Assembly: GCF_964030655.1 (NCBI RefSeq)
Contig: NZ_OZ034915.1
Span: 372,001-436,000 of the forward strand
Reading direction: 5' to 3'
From: Spiroplasma endosymbiont of Poecilobothrus nobilitatus
GTDB lineage: Bacteria > Bacillota_I > Bacilli_A > Mycoplasmatales > Mycoplasmataceae
Length of the DNA: 64,000 bases
The notes under the pieces are model-generated. The model saw nothing but the letters and a program-made list of their open reading frames with translations, did not search any database and was not told where the DNA came from. Of the stretch, positions 33,031 through 44,720 are shown piece after piece. Each line of letters starts with the position of its first letter. Position 1 is the stretch's first letter. The position numbers and the translations under genes were made by a program.

Positions 33031-34173
33031 CTTTAATTTTGTAGAAAACTCTTGATATTTATAAAATATACCTAAAATTAGGTATATTCTTAATATAAGA
33101 GGTGAATAATTAATGGAAAAAATAATTGAATAATTAATAAATAGTTTAACAGATGATCAATTTTTAGAATTTCATGAAAAAGTCAAAAAAGAAGCAGAAT
33201 TAATTAAAAAACAAAAACGCTTAAATGAAATTGATCAAAAATTTAGGGATAAAGGTATTAAATGTCCTAATTATCAATTTTTTTATTGTGTTAAAAATGG
33301 TCATAATCCTGAAGGAAAACAAAAATATTTATGCAAAAAATGTCGTGCTAGTTTTGATGCTTTTCGTGATCATTTTACGTATTGAAGTCATTTAAATTAT
33401 GAACAGTAAAATTTATTGATTCAAATTTCATTATTAGGCCAATCTAGTAAAATGATTTCCCACTTTATTAAAACATCACCGAAAACAGCTTGATATAATC
33501 GCCAAAAAATAATGAAATCAAAACAATTAGAAAACACCCAATTAAAATTTAAAACGTTAAATGGCCAAATTCAAATCGATGAAACATTTATTAAAGAAAT
33601 CCACAAAGGTAATTTTAAAGATAAATTTGATAAAAGAAAAATTCATCTTGATTCATTTTTAACCAACACTAAATGTTGTATTCAAATGGCTGTTGATAGC
33701 AATAATAATATTTATGTTAAATCAACCAACACAAAACGATTACAAAAACAGTGAATTATTGAAAATATTAATAAACAATTAATCAAAGAAAATTCAATTA
33801 TTATTTATGACATGCAACCATTATATTTATTAGTAGCAAAACAAACAAATTCTATTTTATTAGCAACTAAAACTAGTACAAATCCTGATGCTAGTTATCT
33901 GAAGTTAAATAAAATTAGTAAATTACAATCAAAACTTAAAGAATCCTTAATTCATTATCATGGCTTAGGTTTCACGAACATTCAAAATTATTTAAATCTC
34001 TGAAAATGAAAATACCAGCATAAAGGTTTAACGCCAAACCAACAATCATCGGTATTATATTTTAACGTATAAAAAAGTTAAATAACAATATTAAAAGTTT
34101 ATATAATTTTCTTTTAAAGTTATCATATTGATGATTTTTTTTATTTCATCAAGAGTTTTCTACAAAATTAAAA
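33031..34173 (+). mobile_element. IS1595-like element, copy 3 (1143 bp)
   Basis: Perfect 8-bp target duplication GTGAAAAA at 33023-33030 and 34174-34181; full inverted repeats. Inserted between the 32219 gene and the tig promoter. Confidence 0.92.
33113..34071 (+). pseudogene. IS1595-like transposase (copy 3), degenerate
   Basis: ATG 33113 after AGAGGTGAATAATTA; TAA at the seventh codon and another TAA at NYEQ|N near 33408. The first zinc knuckle has Cys-to-Tyr (KCPNYQFFYC). The core IDETFIKEIH and the C-terminal KGLTPNQQSSVLYFNV are kept. Confidence 0.72.
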
Positions 34174-34206
34174 GTGAAAAATGTTATTTAAAGTCATTCT
34201 TTTTGT

Positions 34207-34212
34207 TATAAT
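34207..34212 (+). promoter_or_regulatory. Probable -10 box of tig
   Basis: TATAAT in TTGTTATAATAAATTATG, 35 bases before the start codon. Only about 25 bases separate it from the IS target duplication, so the -35 region (about 34184-34189) just escaped. Confidence 0.5.
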
Positions 34213-34246
34213 AAATTATGTGCAATAATTAGTTAAGGAGTAAAAT

Positions 34247-35545
34247 ATGAAATTTAAAGCGGAAAAAATACAAGATAAAGGAATTGGAAAATGATATGTA
34301 ATCATTGATGGTACAGAATGAATAGATTATATTAAAAAAGCTGAAAAAAAAGCAGCAGAGCAATTAGAGGTCCCTGGTTTTCGAAAAGGGAAAGTACCTA
34401 CTGATTTAATTAAAAAACATCTAACTGAAGCAAAAATTTTAGATGCAGCACATCATTTAGTTGTTAATAAAGCTTATAAGTTTTCGTTTGATCAAAAATC
34501 AGATATTGAACCATTTTCATCACCAGTTCCAAGTGTAAAAAAAATTAGTAAAACAGAGTATATCTTACAATTAGAATTTGATTTAAAACCGGAAGTTAAA
34601 ATTAGTAAATATACTGGTTTTACTGATAAACAGTTAAAAAAGACAAAAATTGAAGTTAAAAAAGCAGATATTGACGATAATATTAATCAATTGCGTAATC
34701 GTTTTGCAATTTTTAAACCAAAAACAACAGAAATTACAACTGGAGATACAGTAATTTTTGATTTTGAAGGTTTTGTTGATGGAAAACCATTTAAAGGTGG
34801 TAGTAAAGCAACAGATTTTACTTTAGAAATTGGGAGTGGTCAATTTATTCCCGGTTTTGAAGAAGCCATGATTGGTTTAAAAACAGGTGATAAAAAAGAA
34901 ATTAATGTTACTTTCCCGGCTGATTATAATGTTGAAGAATTAAAATCAACTCCTGCTATTTTTAAGTTAAATATTAAGGAAGTTAAAACAAAAGAATTAC
35001 CAGAATTAAATGATGAATTAGCAAAAGATGTTAATTTAAAAGGTATTGATACATTAGCTAAATTGGAAGAGCATGTTAAAAATAATATTTATGAGAAATT
35101 ATTAAAACAAGAATATGATCATTTTATTGGTCATTTATTCCGCTTAATTGCAGAAGATTCAAAGATTGCTTTACCAGAATCAATTATTCGTAAAGAAGCA
35201 AATCAATTAAAACATGAGTTTGAACAAAAGTTACAAGGTCAACAAATGGATATAAAAACGTATAAAAAACGAACAGGAATGTCAGAAGAAGATATTTTTA
35301 ATGAGTTATTTAAAGACGCTAAGAATCGTTTAGAAAATGGTGTTATTGTTGATGCAGTTGTTCAAAATGAAAATATTACTGCAACTGAGGCAGAAATTGA
35401 TGAACAATATGAAAAGTTAGGAAAACAATTTGGAATTGATGGTAAAGCATTAAAAGAAACAAAATTAGTATCCGACCAACAAGTAAAAGAACAAGTTATG
35501 TATGACAAGGTATTTGCCTTTTTATATCAAAATAATGGTGAATAG
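34247..35545 (+). CDS. tig: Trigger factor
   Basis: Ribosome-associated chaperone and peptidyl-prolyl isomerase. 432 residues; TTAAGGAG upstream of ATG 34247. The N-terminal ribosome-binding domain carries EVPGFRKGKVP (signature GFRxGxxP near residue 46). The FKBP-like domain spans about 155-240 (GDTVIFDFEGFVDGKPFKGG, IGSGQFIPGFEEAMIGLKTGD), followed by the helical chaperone domain to the end. Read with TGA as Trp. Followed by a terminator. Confidence 0.93.
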
Positions 35546-35547
35546 AA

Positions 35548-35578
35548 TAAAAACTAACATTATTGTTAGTTTTTTTAT
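35548..35578 (+). terminator. Terminator after tig
   Basis: AAAAACTAACA/TGTTAGTTTTT stem with a four-base loop and T-run. Confidence 0.85.
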
Positions 35579-35629
35579 ATAGGAGGATAATCTGGATTAG
35601 CAGGAAAAGTGATGAATTTTCTTTCTTTT

Positions 35630-36771
35630 CTTTAATTTTGTAGAAAACTCTTGATATTTATAAAATATACCTAAAATTAGGTATATTTTTAATATAAGAG
35701 GTGAATAATTAATGGAAAAAATAATTGAAGAATTAATAAATAGTTTAACAGATGATCAATTTTTAGAATTTCATGAAAAAGTCAAAAAAGAAGCAGAATT
35801 AATTAAAAAATAAAACGCTTAAATGAAATTGATCAAAAATTTAGGGATAAAGGTATTAAATGTCCTAATTATCAATTTTTTTATTGTGTTAAAAATGGTC
35901 ATAATCCTGAAGGAAAAAAAAAATATTTATGCAAAAAATGTCGTGCTAGTTTTGATGCTTTTCGTGATCATTTTACGTATTGAAGTCATTTAAATTATGA
36001 ACAGTGAAATTTATTGATTCAAATTTCATTATTAGGCCAATCTAGTAAAATTATTTCCCGCTTTATTAAAACATCACCGAAAACCGCTTGATATAATCGC
36101 CAAAAAATAATGAAATCAAAACAATTAGAAAACACCCAATTAAAATTTAAAACGTTAAATGGCCAAATTCAAATCGATGAAACATTTATTAAAGAAATCC
36201 ACAAAGGTAATTTTAAAGATAAATTTGATAAAAGAAAAATTAATCTTTATTCATTTTCAACCAACAATAAATGTTGTATTCAAATGGATGTTGATAGCAA
36301 TAATAATATTTATGTTAAATAAACCAACACAAAACGATTACAAAAACAGTGAATTATTGAAAATATTAATAAACAATTAATCAAAGAAAATTCAATTATT
36401 ATTTATGACATGCAACCATTATATTTATTAGTAGCAAAACAAACAAATTATATTTTATTAGCAACTAAAACTAGTACAAATCCTGATGCTAGTTATCGGA
36501 AGTTAAATAAAATTAGTAAATTACAATCAAATCTTAAAGAATCCTTAATTCATTATCATGGCTTAGGTTTCACGAACATTCAAAATTATTTAAATATCTG
36601 AAAATGAAAATACCAGCATAAAGGTTTAACGCCAAACCAACAATCATCGGTATTATATTTTAACGTATAAAAAAGTTAAATAAAAATATTAAAAGTTTAT
36701 ATAATTTTCTTTTAAAGTTATCATATTGATGATTTTTTTTATTTCATCAAGAGTTTTCTACAAAATTAAAA
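35630..36771 (+). mobile_element. IS1595-like element, copy 4 (1142 bp)
   Basis: Perfect 8-bp target duplication TTTCTTTT at 35622-35629 and 36772-36779. One base shorter than the other full copies. Sits between the tig terminator and the lon control region. Confidence 0.92.
35712..36669 (+). pseudogene. IS1595-like transposase (copy 4), degenerate
   Basis: ATG 35712 gives MEKIIEELINSLTDDQF, intact until TAA after ELIKK, where a deletion in an A-run has also shifted the frame. Later stops include TAA after NNNIYVK. The zinc ribbon has the same Cys-to-Tyr change as copy 3, suggesting the two are recent relatives. Confidence 0.72.
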
Positions 36772-36875
36772 TTTCTTTTTATGATATAATAAGAGTATTA
36801 TTAAGTATTAAACTGGTATTCCTTAATTTTGGGATAAAGATATAATAAACAATAGGTGTGATGATTTTTTAAAAA

Positions 36876-36902
36876 TTAGCACTTATTTATTGCAAGTGCT
36901 AA
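36876..36902 (+). promoter_or_regulatory. CIRCE operator upstream of lon
   Basis: TTAGCACTT, nine bases, AAGTGCTAA: a perfect inverted repeat matching the CIRCE consensus TTAGCACTC-N9-GAGTGCTAA except for the inner C/G pair. CIRCE is the binding site of the heat-shock repressor HrcA. A -10 like TATAAT follows at 36912-36917, so repression of lon transcription is expected. Further TATAAT boxes lie upstream at 36785 and 36841. Confidence 0.85.
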
Positions 36903-37012
36903 TTTTTTTGTTATAATTTTTGTGTAACTTAAATTTATATTGATATTGCGATATTTTTTAAAATAAGATAAGATATTGTCAATATAAGTGAAGAAAAGAA
37001 ACAGGAGGTGTT

Positions 37013-39337
37013 TTGAAGGTGGATTCAAAAATAACACAATTAAAAAATGTGCCCGTTCTTGTAACGCGGGGTAGTTATATTTTTCCAGGCTTTGAACAAG
37101 TATTAGAGGTAGGACGAGATAAATCAATTTTAGCGGTAAATACAGCTAGCAAGGATTTCGATAATCATATTGTGTTAGTTAGTCAAAAAAAACCGTTAGA
37201 AGATAATCCAAAATTATCTGAAATTTATCGAATTGGGATTTTAGCAGAGTTAAAAATTCGTAAACTATGGGAAGATGGTAGTCTAACAGTTAATTTTAAA
37301 GCAGTTGATCGAATAAAAATTTTAGATTTACATGAAGGAGGATTTTATGCTGCTGATATTGATATTTTAAAATCATTTGTTAAATCAGAAGATAAAATTG
37401 TTGAAAAATTAACAGCGAATATTAAAGAATTAATGGAATTACAAGATATTTTACCAGAAGATTTATTAGATCAAATTGGTGATTCAGTTGATGGGAATGA
37501 AGTTGTTGACACAATTGCCCAATTTTTACCATTTATTCCAGTAGCAAAAAAACAAGAAATTATTGAAGAATTAGATGTTGAAAAAAGGCTTCAAATTATT
37601 TTTGATCATTTAGTTAATAAACAACAAGCAAATGATATTGATAATAAAATTAGCAAAAAAATTAAAGAACGAGTTGATGAACAACAACGTGAATATTACT
37701 TACGAGAAAAATTAAAAGCAATTAAAGATGAACTAGATGAATTTGATGGCGCCGCTGATGAAATGAAATTATATAAAGAACGATTAACAAAAGAACCATT
37801 TCCAAAAAATATTAAAGAACGAATTGAACAAGAAATCATTCGTTATGAAGCATTACCACAAGCATCAAGTGAATCAAATATTATTCGAACTTATATTGAT
37901 TGAATGATGCAAATTCCATGATGGGAAAAAACAGAAGAAAAAAATGATTTAAAATTTGCAAAAGAAGTGTTAGATAAATATCATTTTGGTTTAGATAAAG
38001 TTAAGGAAAGAATTATTGAATACTTAGCTGTTAAAACAATGACTAAATCTTTAAAAGGACAAATTATTTGTTTAGTAGGGCCACCAGGGGTTGGAAAAAC
38101 AAGTTTAGCAAAATCAATCTCTGAAACAACAGGGCGAAAATTTGTTAAAATGGCCTTGGGAGGCGTAAAAGAAGAGTCAGAAATTCGCGGGCATCGTAAA
38201 ACATATATTGGAGCGATGCCAGGACGCATTATTCAGTCAATGAAACGTGCTGGTTCAATAAATCCATTATTTTTATTAGATGAAATTGATAAAATGGCAT
38301 CAGATTATCGCGGTGATCCCGCTAGTGCAATGTTAGAAGTATTAGATCCAGAACAAAATTCAACCTTTTCTGACAACTACTTAGAAGAAACATATGATTT
38401 AAGTGATGTTATGTTTATTGCAACAGCCAATTATTATGATAATATTCCAGAAGCTTTAATTGACCGAATGGAAATTATTCAATTATCATCATATACTGAA
38501 TTGGAGAAATTCCACATTGCAAAAGATTATTTAGTTCCAAAAGTATTAAGTAATAATAGTTTAGCAGATGGACAATTAACAATTACCGATGATGCAATTA
38601 ATGAAATAATTAAATATTATACGCGTGAAGCAGGAGTTCGTCAGTTAGAACGAGATTTAAATGCTGTTGCACGTAAATTTATTGTTAAGTTCTTAAATAA
38701 AGAAATGGTTAATTTAACAGTTAAACCAGACACTGTTAATGATTTATTAGGTAAACGTCGTTTTGAACATACCGAAAAAGAAAAAGAATCACAAGTTGGA
38801 GTTGTAACAGGATTAGCATATACTCAATTTGGTGGTGATATTTTACCAATTGAAGTTAATAGTTTCTTAGGAAAAGGTTCATTAGTGTTAACTGGAAAAT
38901 TAGGTGACATAATGAAAGAATCAGCATCAATTGCGTTAGACTATGTAAAAGCAAATTCTGGCAAATTTAACATTGATCCAAAATTCTTTGAAACACATGA
39001 TATTCATATTCACGTTCCAGAAGGAGCAGTTCCAAAAGATGGACCATCAGCTGGAATTACCTTAACAACAGCGATTATCAGTTCTTTAAGTAATCGTCCG
39101 GTATCGAAATATATTGGAATGACTGGTGAAATTACTTTACGAGGACAAGTCTTACCAATTGGTGGCTTACGAGAAAAATCAATTTCGGCCAACCGTAGTG
39201 GTTTAAAAACAATTTTAATTCCACATAAAAATATTAAAGATATTGAAGATATTCCAAAAGAAGTGCAAGAAACATTGAATATTATTCCAGTTGGAACATA
39301 TGATGAAGTTTTCAAAAATGTTTTTGGCACAAACTAA
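37013..39337 (+). CDS. lon: ATP-dependent protease La (Lon)
   Basis: Cytoplasmic AAA+ serine protease degrading misfolded proteins. 774 residues from TTG 37013, chosen because AGGAGG ends five bases before it; GTG 37019 is an alternative. N-terminal substrate domain (residues 1-200), coiled-coil linker with QQREYYLREKLKAIKDEL, Walker A GPPGVGKTS near 356-364, Walker B FLLDEIDK, and the protease domain with catalytic Ser in KDGPSAGIT (about 679) and Lys in GLREKSI (about 722). TGA codes Trp in DWMMQIPWWE. The CIRCE site upstream places it in the HrcA heat-shock regulon. Confidence 0.95.
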
Positions 39338-39340
39338 TTT

Positions 39341-39370
39341 TTAAAATGTATCAAATTGATACATTTTTAT
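39341..39370 (+). terminator. Terminator after lon
   Basis: AAAATGTATCAA/TTGATACATTTTT hairpin with T-run directly after the stop. The next 160 bases show nothing recognisable. Confidence 0.82.
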
Positions 39371-39536
39371 TTTCTTTGTTTTAACTCTAAATTGACAAAA
39401 TAATTTAAGTATAGTAGTATCTTGTTGTATATGATTTTTGTATATGATTTAAAAAATAGTTTTTTAAAGTACATGGCTTATATTTGTTAATCCTTAATAA
39501 ATATAATAATGATAAAGGGTAAAAACTATACGTGCT

Positions 39537-39728
39537 ATGGTAAAAGTTGAAAAATTAGTAAAAAAAATTCTAAAAAATACAAGAAAACAAATTAAAAAAC
39601 TTGCAAGAGCATTAGGTTTTAGTAAAAAGCAATCAGTGCAAATTGCGGCAAAAAACACACATAATTTAATAGAAACAATGGAAAGTTATCTCAGAGCAAA
39701 ATTTAAATTTTGAACCATGTTTTTTAAC
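39537..39728 (+). CDS. Small basic protein, 63 aa
   Basis: ATG 39537 to TAA 39726-39728. Highly basic: VKVEKLVKKILKNTRKQIKK, then ARALGFSKKQSVQIAAK, ending in FKFWTMFF (TGA Trp). It could be a DNA-binding protein of viral origin. The ribosome-binding site is weak, with AAAGGG too far upstream, so it may be a fragment. From here to the IS30 transposase stop at 39929 I see only the direct repeat described separately. Confidence 0.35.
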
Positions 39729-39779
39729 TAATATCTCTTGAACTTTTTTAAATAATGTATTATGTAAATTCAAGCAGCA

Positions 39780-41026
39780 AATTCTGTCTCTTGTTAATAT
39801 GATAATAACATCATTTAAAATAAATGCAACTATTTTTTTAAAAAAATAAAATATTTGTAAGTTTAGTCTATTTTAAACATATTTAAGCACACTGAAAAAT
39901 AATTTATTAAATTTTACTTCAAATAAACTTATTTAAAATTCTCTAAAAATACTTCTTTAGATGTTCTTCAATTTAAACAAGGCCTTAATTTTTCATTTAT
40001 AATATCAACTACTAAATCCATTTCTTGTTGTGTAACAGGATTAAAATCTGTTCCTTTACCATATCGTTTCCTAAATTCACGGTTTATTCTTTCAATTAAG
40101 GGTTTTTGTTTAGGTGAACCTGGGTCACAATAATAAACATTAGCTCCAGCAATCTTTTCCATTTCTTCAAATTTACTAAATTCTTTCCCTCTATCTGTTA
40201 TTATTCCTTTAATTTTTCCAACTAAACCATTAATTCTAACTAATTCTTCAAGTTTTTCTAAAACTTCATTAGCAGTATGTTCTTCTAATTTCATAGCAAA
40301 GTATTTTTTGCTTGATTGCTCAACTAATACTAAACAACTAGATTGATGGTCTTTACCAACTACCGTATCCATTTCAAATCAACCAACATTAGATTGTTTA
40401 TTTTCAATATCTCAAATTGACCTAAATCTTTCATCTAATTTTCCACGATTATCAGGTCTTTTCTTTGTTCTATTTCTTCTACCACCATTTAATAAATTTT
40501 TCTTTAACAAACCCAAAAGACCTAAAAAAATTCATTTATAAAATGTTTTAAGGCAAGCGGGAAATTTGATACCAAACTTTATTAAAAATCGCTGAATAAT
40601 TTCTGCTGGTGAATCACCCAAAATATTAAATCTTAAATTTAAAAATTCTTGTTGTTCGTCTGTAAATGTGGGCAGTTTTTTAATACATTTTTTTCTTTTT
40701 TGTTTATAATCTTTTTGTGATTCAACTGGCATATAATCTTCTACCTTTTTAAATCGATTTATTTCTCTTTTAACAGTATTAACTGCACGACCCATTTGTC
40801 TTGCTATTTCAGATAAATTAAGTGTGCCATTTTTCTTTTTACAACTATCAGATAACAATAAATCATTAAATAAATTTCGTTCATCATATTTTACATGTGT
40901 ATATTTTTGCATTTTTCTGTCTCCAATTCTTTTTAAAATATTTATAACATTAAATTAAAAATTATTGACAATTATTTTTATAGGTATATAATTTAAGTAA
41001 TAAACAGTAAGTAAATTCTGTCTCTT
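39780..41026 (-). mobile_element. IS30-family element flanked by a 14-bp direct repeat
   Basis: AAATTCTGTCTCTT occurs at 39780-39793 and again in the same orientation at 41013-41026 on either side of the transposase gene. I could not identify inverted terminal repeats, so these ends are tentative. Confidence 0.45.
39929..40912 (-). CDS. IS30-family transposase
   Basis: 327 residues, ATG 40910-40912 to TAA 39929-39931, fully open with TGA as Trp. The N-terminal HTH (LSEIARQMGRAVNTVKREINR) and the DDE core (FEMDTVVGKDHQSSCLVLVE, ITDRGKEFSKFEE, SPKQKPLIERINREFRKRYGKG with the catalytic Glu) are typical of IS30. Transposases of this type are known in spiroplasma SpV1-like filamentous virus genomes, so viral origin is possible, but no other SpV1 gene is visible here. 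Likely functional. Confidence 0.88.
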
Positions 41027-41097
41027 AAAGCTGTTTATAAAAAATAAAGTAATTAAGTTTACTTTTTTTTATTTTGATGTAAAATGTAGATAATAAA

Positions 41098-41122
41098 AAA
41101 AGAACTTGTGAAAGTTCTTTTA
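41098..41122. terminator. Hairpin terminator left of the prophage late genes
   Basis: AAAAGAACTT/AAGTTCTTTT stem around a short loop. It separates the IS30 region from the terminase operon. Confidence 0.65.
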
Positions 41123-41203
41123 TATTTATCAGGATTTATTACTCTTTTATTTAATCATATTCATTAAATAATAGCAATTTTAATATGCAAAAAGGAGTAA
41201 AAA

Positions 41204-41602
41204 ATGAAAGAATTTAATCCAAAAACAGCAAGTTTACGAACATTTTATCGTAAAATAGATGAATTTTGGCAAAATAAATCACCTAATAAACCATATACTT
41301 TGAATGATTTAACCAATGAATTCAACCTTTCTCGCAAGTGAAGATATGATACTTATGCGAGCGAAAAGATAGTTCCTTTGCTTGAAAAACAAGTTGATAG
41401 AATTGAAAGTGAAATAATTAATTTTATGATGAAATCACCCGATGGTGCTAAATTATATTGACAACGAGCATTTAATTATAAATATTCACTACAAGAAAAA
41501 GAACTTGAAAAAGAATTAAACTTAAATAATCAGCAACCAATAATTGTTAATTTACAAACTAATATTAGAGATATTAAAAAAGAAAGTGATAATAATGCTT
41601 AA
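41204..41602 (+). CDS. terS: Phage terminase small subunit
   Basis: 132 residues; AAAAAGGAG lies ahead of ATG 41204. An HTH-like region (YTLNDLTNEFNLSRKWRYDTY) is followed by a long helical segment (LEKQVDRIESEIINFMM) expected to oligomerise. Position directly before and overlapping the large terminase by eight bases (ATGCTTAA) gives the assignment; sequence alone would be weak. It would recognise the packaging site of phage DNA. Confidence 0.65.
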
Positions 41603-43055
41603 TCATTTTACTTATTTGTTAGAAACTCCTTATTGGTTATTACAAAATAGTAACATTGGTAATAAATATCCATTTGCTAAAAAATATGACTTAGTTAATG
41701 AAATTAATCAAATTGGAACACGATATAGTGGTAAAACTATATCAAATATTAAAATGTTTGGTGAATTATTAAAAATTAGTTTATTAATTAAACAACCAAT
41801 TTGTATCATTGCTAGTATGTATTGGAGTAAAGATTTAAAAGATAGTGTCTTTCAAAATATATGAAATATGTTAGATGAAAATAATATACCTTATACTATT
41901 AATTTATCAAATTTTACTTTTACTTTATCAAATGGGAGCAAAATATATTGTAAAGGTTTACATTCACCAAGTCGGAAAGAAAAATTAAAAGCTTTTGCTG
42001 ATTTGAATAAATATAAATTAGTAATTGATTGAAGAGAAGAATGTGACCAATTTCAACAAAAAGATTTAAGTGATTTAGAGTTTGCTATTCGTGGTTATAA
42101 AAATAAAATAACAATTAATACATGTAATCCTGAAAGTTTAAAAAGATATATTGTTGGTTATTGTAATGAATTATTACCTTTTAATGAAGAAATAATGCGT
42201 AGTAAATATGAACAAATTAAATATATTGAAAAATGAAATATGAAAATTATTATTCATTATTCTAGTTGAAGACTTAATTATGAATTACCACAAGATAAAG
42301 TTAATGAACAATTAAGATTAGAACAATTAGATATTGAAAGAGCAAGAGTTTGGAGTTGAGGTTTACCAGGTAATACTAATGGTTCAATCTTTGCAAGATA
42401 TATTGATATAATGCAAGCAACAGATATTATTCAACCAACTAAGTTATTAGGTGGTGTTGATATTGCGAATGCTACAAGTCCTAAGGGACATACAACAGCA
42501 GCAAGTTTCTGAATATATAATTCATTTGATAAAAAAGCATATAAAGTGGCAGAATATACGCATTCAAATGCTACTCAGCAATTTAAAACCGAATTAGAAC
42601 AAGTAAAAGATATTTTAGAGTTTTATAATAATCAATTAAATCAATATTTTAATTTAATACAGCAAGGTATATCAATCAATGTTGATGATAGTGCTTATTC
42701 AACATTACAAAGTTTAAATAGAGAAAAATATAATTATTCTTTTTGTCAATATATGACATTTAAACCAGCACAAAAACAAAAATTTAAAATAAGACATCGT
42801 ATTGAAGCATTCACCATGTTAATAAATACTAATCAATTAAAATGATTATGAGAAAAATGCCCTGTAAGTAAAACCCAATATGAATTAATTCAATGAGAAG
42901 ATAAGCCTGATGCAAGAGAAGAACGAATGTTAGACTTATATGATGATACATTTGATAGTGATTTTTATGCTTTACACTTTGAATTAGTACCAATGGTTAA
43001 TCATAATAGTTCATCAGATTATAAATTATGACAACAAAGGGAGTGATTAACTTAA
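41595..43055 (+). CDS. terL: Phage terminase large subunit
   Basis: DNA-packaging motor and nuclease, 486 residues. The ATPase domain has a variant Walker A GTRYSGKT at residues 41-48 and a Walker B/Glu region KLVIDWREECDQF near 140. The nuclease domain begins GGVDIANATSPKGHT near residue 295 with a metal-binding Asp, and VDDSAYS follows near 380. Many TGA Trp codons. The start overlaps terS and the stop overlaps the next ATG (TAATG), showing a tightly packed late operon. Confidence 0.85.
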
Positions 43056-43333
43056 TGAAAAAAGATATTTATGTAATACATGATGAACGTGTAATAAATG
43101 CAAAAAGACCATATATGTCTGTTTGTGGACAAGTTAAAAAAAGACTTTGTCAAGAATTAAAAAAAGATAATATCGCAATATGTAAATTAAATTTATATAA
43201 CGAATATATTAAGAAATATCAAAAAGTTAAAGTATGTGTTCAAGTTTTAGCAAATGAACCAAGCTTATTAACAGTAAATATAATTAATTATGCAGTTATC
43301 TTAAAATTAAAGGAGCAAAATAACAATGAATAA
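43055..43333 (+). CDS. Phage protein, 92 aa, unknown
   Basis: ATG overlaps the terL stop, and the stop overlaps the portal start. Two moderately conserved-looking halves: KKDIYVIHDERVINAKRP and KVKVCVQVLANEPSLLTVNI. Predicted alpha/beta, no membrane segment, three Cys. Its position between terminase and portal suggests a structural or packaging accessory protein. Confidence 0.6.
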   Translation: MKKDIYVIHDERVINAKRPYMSVCGQVKKRLCQELKKDNIAICKLNLYNEYIKKYQKVKVCVQVLANEPSLLTVNIINYAVILKLKEQNNNE

Positions 43334-44717
43334 TACTTTCCCTTGTTTACCAAACTTAAATGATATTAATAGTGTTTTAAAATTTTATAATTATGATTGA
43401 ACAATTAATTTAACAAATATTATTGCTCGCCATCAAATGCGATTAGTAAATGGTAAAGATATTTTATTTAAGTCTCATCGTAAAGATATTTTAGAAAAAT
43501 TAAATTGATGATATGAAACTTATAAAATAAAAGAAAAATTAGATAAAAATGAATTAACAGCAAGTTTAATGGGTAAAACTATCTTTGGTTTATTAGAAAC
43601 TAGTGATGGAAATATTGATTTATGAATTAATCCATTTAACTTTACATCAAGAGTAAGTAAAATAAATGAAATTGAACAAGGTGCAGATATTTGATTAAAT
43701 TATCATCAATCAGATAGTGGTTTTATTTTAAATTTAATTTGTACCAAAGATAAAATAGTTATTAAAGGTTGACCAAAAAATAATGAAGTAGTTGTTGGAC
43801 AAAGTAAAACACAAATTAAAGATGATGTTAGACCTGTTTTAGTTCAAGAATTTAAAAATAAATTAGGAATAGTCCCTTTTTGAGAAATGATAAATGAACC
43901 TAATCCATTATTTTTATCAACATCAACTACTTTAAATCCATGACCTACGATGGGAAATTGTTATAAATTACAATTTGATTTAGAAGATAGTTTTAATATT
44001 AAATCAAAAGAACGATGAGCAAATCGTACTAATTGATATGGGGTATTAGATGATGATTTAATGACTGCTTATAACAAAGGTAATAAAAAAGTACTGCAAG
44101 ATGCTTTTGATGATATTTTTATTTAATCAGGTCAATCAGCAGTAGATGGTCAATTATCACAATCTTTACAAGTAGTACAAGGTACACCAACCTTAGAAAC
44201 ATATACAGAAGACCAAAAATCAATTATTGAACAAGTATATTTAGCATGTCATTTTTCTAGTCCTTTTGGTGATAAATCAGATAATGACCAAAATAAAACA
44301 CAGTCATTATTAACTAAAACCAAAGATTTAGAAAAACAAGCATATTTACAAACATATCGTAAACAGTATTATACTAAAATGTTTGATACTGTTTTAAAAT
44401 ATTATGGTTTATGAGATGGAGTTGGTGAACGCCCGTATGGTTTTGATTTTATTAGTGCTAGTTTAGTTGACCAAATGCGCCAAAATGAATTAATTACTGC
44501 TAGATTAGATAATGGCACAATGGAACCAATAAGAGCCATAACTGAATATGATAATATTGATGAATTAGAAGCAACAAAATATTTTGAAAAAGTAGAACAA
44601 TGACAAGATAAAATGCAAGCAAAAGAAATAGAACATAATAATAAATTACTAGAATATGATGAAACTGGTAATAATCAAAATGCCTTACAAGGTAGAACAG
44701 AAATTAAGGAGAATTAA
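43326..44717 (+). pseudogene. Phage portal protein interrupted by one in-frame TAA
   Basis: 463-codon frame from ATG 43326 to TAA 44715-44717, with a single TAA at 44124-44126 (codon 267) in DDIFI|SGQSAVDG. It is assigned as portal (head-tail connector ring) from its place after terL, its size, and phi29/P68-like and SPP1-like features: an N-terminal alpha/beta part with Trp-rich WWYETYKIKEKL, and a C-terminal helical part with SIIEQVYLACHFSSPFGDKSDN, typical of the portal wing and stem. The protein would be cut in the middle, so this prophage probably cannot package. Confidence 0.65.
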
Positions 44718-44720
44718 CAA

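Noticed and set aside
39780-41026. SpV1-like filamentous virus insertion
   Set aside because: The IS30-type transposase is compatible with it, but no coat-protein-like or other plectrovirus genes are visible next to it.
43028-43055. Upstream start for the 92-aa phage protein
   Set aside because: It would overlap terL by nine codons without a ribosome-binding site; ATG 43055 in TAATG is the more natural coupled start.
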